Shown: one piece after another, positions 6,410-8,414 of the stretch
Layout: the number at the start of each line of letters is the position of its first letter
Position numbering within the stretch: position 1 is the stretch's first letter
Assembly: GCA_910589085.1 (NCBI GenBank)
Contig: CAJUSG010000070.1
Location: forward strand, 1 to 8,414
Length of the DNA stretch: 8,414 bases
Source of the DNA: an uncultured Oscillospiraceae bacterium
GTDB lineage: Bacteria; Bacillota; Clostridia; Oscillospirales; Oscillospiraceae
Reading direction: 5' to 3'
The notes under the pieces: model-generated
The model's database searches: none
What the model saw: only the letters and a program-made list of their open reading frames with translations
What the model was told of the DNA's origin: nothing
Position numbers and translations under genes: made by a program

Positions 6410-7069
6410 TTATTTCTGGCAGGCAGACACCAGCCACTGGAAAATAGGGGCTCCGTCGGCGGTGTCGGGGCGGAGGAAGGAGCCGGTCATCCGCTCCGGG
6501 TGGAACTGAACCCCCAGGAGAGGATAGCCCGGCAGGTCCAGCGCCTCGGGCACGCCGCTCTCCGACCACGCGATAATCCGCAGCCCCTGGCCGATCTGGT
6601 CCACCGCCTGGTGGTGGTGGCTGTTCACATGGAACAGCGGCCCATACATCTGGTCCAGAGGGGAGCCCTCCAGCACCCGGGCGGGGTGGATCCTGTCCCC
6701 GTCGGAGCCCGCGTGGAAGATCTGCTGCTGGGCGGGCATGTCCTGAATCATGGTGCCCCCCAGCATAATATTTATCATCTGCATCCCCCGGCAAATGCCC
6801 AAAATGGGCTTGCCCGCCCCGTGGAACGCACGGAACAGGGCGGTCTCCGCCCTATCCCTATCCCGGTCAGGGGGCTGCGAGCCCTGGTCCTCCTGGCCGT
6901 AGAGGGTGCACTCAATGTCCCCCCCGCCGCACAGCAACAGTCCGTCACAGGTCAAATCGGGCTCGGGGCAGTAGGCGGCCACCGGCTCGCCTCCGGCCGC
7001 GCTGACGGCGGCCATGTAGTTCTCAATCAGTCTCTGTCCTCCGGACACCTGAATCCTGGGCTTGCTCAT
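6410..7069 (-). CDS. Class I glutamine amidotransferase-like hydrolase (peptidase C26, PuuD-like)
   Basis: Cytoplasmic protein of 219 residues in the gamma-glutamyl-GABA hydrolase group, which cleaves gamma-glutamyl amides with a cysteine nucleophile. The nucleophile elbow is GICRGMQMIN with C93, the other triad members are in VQFHPER (H190, E192), and VNSHHHQAV (residues 148-156) and LLCGGGDIECTLYG (45-58) are typical of the PuuD branch. It is shorter than PuuD (about 250): strand 1 (KPRIQVSG) passes almost directly into the first helix (IENYMAAVSAAGGEPV), so the N-terminus is compact rather than cut off. The ATG at 7069-7067 comes one base after the TGA of the upstream kinase-like gene, and its GGAGGT lies inside that gene, so translation is probably coupled. 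The exact gamma-glutamyl substrate is unknown. Confidence 0.86.
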   Translation of the reverse strand: MSKPRIQVSGGQRLIENYMAAVSAAGGEPVAAYCPEPDLTCDGLLLCGGGDIECTLYGQEDQGSQPPDRDRDRAETALFRAFHGAGKPILGICRGMQMINIMLGGTMIQDMPAQQQIFHAGSDGDRIHPARVLEGSPLDQMYGPLFHVNSHHHQAVDQIGQGLRIIAWSESGVPEALDLPGYPLLGVQFHPERMTGSFLRPDTADGAPIFQWLVSACQK

Positions 7070-7070
7070 A

Positions 7071-7697
7071 TCACTGCACCTCCAAAGCAGAGCGGGCCTT
7101 CACCAACGCGACAATCAGCTCCACAGCCCCCTCCACTCCGGTGACGCCGGAGTTCAGGGTCAGGTGGTAGCGGCGCATGTCGCCCCAGGTGTGCCCGGTG
7201 TAGTAGTTGTAATAGTTGGCCCGGCCCTTGTCCATCTGAACAACCCGCCGCGCCATGTCCTCCGAGGGGATATGGTACTCCTCCACGCACCGCTCCACCC
7301 GGCTGGCCAGATCGGCGTGGATAAAGACCTTCAGGCACTCCGGCCTCTCCCCCAGCACATAGTCAGAGCAGCGGCCCACAATGACGCAGGGGCCCTCGTC
7401 GGCCAGCTCCCGGATCACCTCCGCCTGGGCAAAAAAAGCCTGGTGGCTCACAGGCACCCCCTGGTGGGCCAGCGCGGGGGTCCCGATGCCCACAGGGGCG
7501 ATGGACAGGTGGAACCGGCTGCGGGCCCGCTCCTCCGCCCGGGCGATAAAGTCGGGGGACAGCCCGCTCTTTTCCGAGGTCTTTTGGATGATAGTCCGGT
7601 CATAGCAGGGGATGCCCAGCGCCGCGGCCAGCCGCTTGCCGATCAGGCGGCCTCCGCTGCCGAACTCCCGGCTGATGGAAATCACATAGTTGCCCAT
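7071..7697 (-). CDS. Cytidylate-kinase-like family protein
   Basis: Predicted P-loop nucleotide-binding protein of 208 residues belonging to the cytidylate-kinase-like family widespread in Clostridia and distinct from the genuine Cmk. Residues 1-20 carry the family signature ISISREFGSGGRLIGKRLA, with a Walker-A-like loop. The core strand is GPCVIVGRCSDYVL (residues 102-115), and the C-terminal lid region includes MDKGRANYYNYYTGHTWGD (155-173) and the LTLNSG segment, all typical of the group. Members are annotated as kinases by homology; a substrate has not, to my knowledge, been established. The ATG at 7697-7695 follows GGAGGT by 7 bases. It is the first gene of a minus-strand operon with the PuuD-like hydrolase (1-base gap) and M15 carboxypeptidase. 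A promoter lies at 7770-7798, and a hairpin sits in its 66-base leader. Confidence 0.88.
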   Translation of the reverse strand: MGNYVISISREFGSGGRLIGKRLAAALGIPCYDRTIIQKTSEKSGLSPDFIARAEERARSRFHLSIAPVGIGTPALAHQGVPVSHQAFFAQAEVIRELADEGPCVIVGRCSDYVLGERPECLKVFIHADLASRVERCVEEYHIPSEDMARRVVQMDKGRANYYNYYTGHTWGDMRRYHLTLNSGVTGVEGAVELIVALVKARSALEVQ

Positions 7698-7722
7698 AGA
7701 TCACACCTCCCTATGAGATGGG

Positions 7723-7749
7723 AAAATACAAGAGCTCCGGCCGGAACCC
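7723..7749 (-). promoter_or_regulatory. Terminator-like hairpin in the leader of the kinase-like operon
   Basis: Read on the minus strand, GGGTTCC (7749-7743) can pair with GGAGCTC (7738-7732), allowing G-U pairs, around the loop GGCC, and is followed by TTGTATTTT (7731-7723). It lies about 14 bases into the predicted transcript and upstream of the GGAGGT site. This is the form of a weak intrinsic terminator or attenuator. An outer CTTGTA/TACAAG pairing (7727-7732 with 7760-7765) is also possible. Confidence 0.35.
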
Positions 7750-7769
7750 GACACCTTCCCTTGTACAAT

Positions 7770-7798
7770 AGTATAATACATCTGCGGCAAAATGACAA
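7770..7798 (-). promoter_or_regulatory. Sigma-A promoter of the kinase-like/hydrolase/carboxypeptidase operon
   Basis: On the minus strand TTGTCA (7798-7793) and TATACT (7775-7770) are 17 bases apart in an AT-rich stretch. Transcription should start near 7763, giving a leader of about 66 bases to the ATG at 7697. Both boxes are close to consensus and no competing promoter of similar quality is visible for this operon. Confidence 0.78.
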
Positions 7799-7802
7799 CG
7801 GA

Positions 7803-7825
7803 TTTTTGCGTTCCCGGGGCAAAAA
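7803..7825. repeat. Inverted repeat TTTTTGC-N9-GCAAAAA
   Basis: TTTTTGC (7803-7809) and GCAAAAA (7819-7825) form a perfect 7-bp dyad around GTTCCCGGG, just upstream of the -35 box of the minus-strand promoter. Neither side continues into a T-run outside the stem, so it is not a convincing terminator. A regulator binding site is possible. Confidence 0.4.
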
Positions 7826-7921
7826 ACTCCGCAGCCACCCAGAACATTGGGCACATCCTCCAAAAATAAAGGGGCATTTTTTGTCATTCCTCCGATTTTT
7901 AACTTAGCTGACAAATTTTCC

Positions 7922-7950
7922 TTGCATCTTGCGCACGATACTGATAAGAT
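7922..7950 (+). promoter_or_regulatory. Predicted promoter of the solute-binding protein gene
   Basis: TTGCAT (7922-7927) and TAAGAT (7945-7950) are 17 bases apart; transcription would start near 7957. The boxes are weaker than those of the divergent promoter. The 24-bp operator begins about 9 bases after the predicted start, a position where a bound repressor would block elongation or promoter clearance. Confidence 0.6.
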
Positions 7951-7965
7951 ACTGGCAGATGATAC

Positions 7966-7989
7966 GGAAACGTTACCAGTAACGTTTCC
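7966..7989. promoter_or_regulatory. LacI/CcpA-type operator palindrome
   Basis: GGAAACGTTAC (7966-7976) is repeated in inverse as GTAACGTTTCC (7979-7989) with two central bases, a near-perfect 24-bp palindrome. Each arm contains a CG-centred AACGTT core typical of LacI-family operators, so two overlapping sites 12 bp apart are present. Bases 7965-7978 also match the general CcpA cre pattern TGNAANCGNNNNCA except for the first base. It probably controls the sugar-type ABC transporter gene downstream; the regulator gene is not in the window. Confidence 0.75.
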
Positions 7990-8031
7990 AATAAGTCGAA
8001 CAGCCAAATTTATATTTAGGAGGATATTGAA

Positions 8032-8414
8032 ATGAGCAAAACCAAGAAGATTCTGGCCCTGGCCCTCAGCGCGGCTATGTCCCTGTCCCTGCTGGCCGGC
8101 TGCGACGGTGAAAAGGTCCCCGCCGGCGGCAGCACCAGCGGCGGCGGCAGCGCCAGCGGCACCCCCGCCGGAAACGACAACAGCGGCGCTGCCGGCTCTG
8201 TCTACTACCTGAACTTCAAGCCCGAGCAGGACGGCGACTGGCAGGAGCTGGCCAAGCTCTATACCCAGGAGACCGGCGTGGAGGTAAAGGTCCAGACCGC
8301 CGCCTCCGGCCAGTATGAGACCACCCTGATGAGCGAAATCGCCAAGACCGACGCCCCCACCCTGTTCCAGGTCAACGGCCCTGTGGGTCTGGCCAACTGG
8401 AAGGACTACTGCTA
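8032..8414 (+). CDS. ABC-transporter extracellular solute-binding lipoprotein, family 1 (5' part)
   Basis: Membrane-anchored substrate-binding protein, probably for a sugar or oligosaccharide; the first 127 codons are visible and the frame is open at the window edge. The N-terminus is a lipoprotein signal peptide (MSKTKKILALAL, a hydrophobic core, lipobox LLAGC with C24 as the lipidated residue). Residues about 25-56 are a Gly/Ser/Ala-rich tether. The folded domain then begins with VYYLNFKPEQDGDWQELAKL, YTQETGVEVKVQTAASGQYE and LMSEIAKTDAPTLFQVNG, the pattern of family 1 binding proteins, where a first strand, a helix and the SGxYE and DAPTLF segments recur. AGGAGG (8018-8023) is 8 bases before the ATG. 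The LacI-type palindrome just upstream supports carbohydrate uptake. Permease and ATPase genes would be expected downstream, beyond the window. The substrate is not assignable. Confidence 0.88.
   Translation, partial: MSKTKKILALALSAAMSLSLLAGCDGEKVPAGGSTSGGGSASGTPAGNDNSGAAGSVYYLNFKPEQDGDWQELAKLYTQETGVEVKVQTAASGQYETTLMSEIAKTDAPTLFQVNGPVGLANWKDYC

Larger units (their letters stand above)
7698..8031. other. Divergent intergenic region, 334 bp
   Basis: AT-rich gap between the kinase-like gene (minus) and the solute-binding protein gene (plus). It holds the leader hairpin (7723-7749), the minus-strand promoter (7770-7798), an inverted repeat TTTTTGC/GCAAAAA (7803-7809 and 7819-7825), the plus-strand promoter (7922-7950), a 24-bp operator (7966-7989) and the AGGAGG site (8018-8023). 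Bases about 7826-7920 hold no clear element. Small open frames here on both strands lack family resemblance and overlap the control elements, so I do not call genes. Confidence 0.8.

Noticed and set aside
5211..6509. A 432-codon open frame on the plus strand opposite the carboxypeptidase gene
   Set aside because: It is antisense to an M15 peptidase with all zinc ligands in place, and the product is Gly/Arg/Val-rich without any domain.
6362..7144. Plus-strand open frames opposite the PuuD-like and kinase-like genes (also 7062-7907)
   Set aside because: They are antisense to genes with intact catalytic motifs, have no ribosome binding site, and their compositions are those of reverse-complement shadows.
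7711..8035. Two small open frames in the divergent intergenic region (98 codons minus, 62 codons plus)
   Set aside because: They overlap both promoters and the 24-bp operator, lack Shine-Dalgarno sites and show no family resemblance.
1..8414. CRISPR arrays, tRNA or rRNA genes, insertion sequences, phage genes
   Set aside because: I saw no regularly spaced repeats, no tRNA-like cloverleaf, no transposase or integrase motifs and no long terminal inverted repeats.

Overview
The window looks like a chromosomal segment of a GC-rich Firmicute, most likely a gut Oscillospiraceae-type Clostridia (Flavonifractor/Lawsonibacter-like). The reasons are a class II galT, strong AGGAGG-type ribosome binding sites, sigma-A-like promoters in AT-rich gaps, a lipoprotein sugar-binding protein, and a codon choice rich in GCC, CTG and GGC. 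That taxonomic placement is inference. No rRNA, tRNA, CRISPR array, insertion sequence or phage gene is visible.

Layout from left to right: (1) the 3' end of galT (+) runs to 755 and ends at a hairpin (771-798) shared with the convergent neighbour. (2) A two-gene minus-strand operon, 3598 to 818, encodes a histidinol-dehydrogenase-family protein followed 15 bp later by an APC amino-acid permease. (3) Divergent from it, at 3749-4999 (+), is an unusual regulator: a MerR helix-turn-helix fused to a Trm112-like zinc ribbon and a methyltransferase-like domain with a degenerate SAM loop. (4) A strong bidirectional terminator lies at 5019-5046. (5) A minus-strand operon, 7697 to 5097, encodes a cytidylate-kinase-like protein, a compact PuuD-like class I glutamine amidotransferase/hydrolase, and a secreted M15 (VanY-type) D-Ala-D-Ala carboxypeptidase. 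(6) A 334-bp divergent intergenic region carries promoters for both sides and a near-perfect 24-bp LacI/CcpA-type operator. (7) The 5' end of an ABC-transporter solute-binding lipoprotein gene (+) runs off the window at 8414.

The most interesting unit is 818-4999. The gap between regulator and operon holds two good promoters. The regulator's own has a normal 17-bp spacer. The one driving hisD-like/permease has a 19-bp spacer (TTGACC-N19-TATACT), the classical signature of a MerR-activated promoter, with a GGCC-N9-GGCC dyad centred exactly on the spacer. The simplest reading is a self-contained uptake-and-oxidation module: a permease imports an amino-acid-like or amino-alcohol substrate, an NAD-dependent HisD-family enzyme oxidises it, and a MerR/methyltransferase-fold sensor switches the operon on. 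The substrate cannot be told from the sequence.
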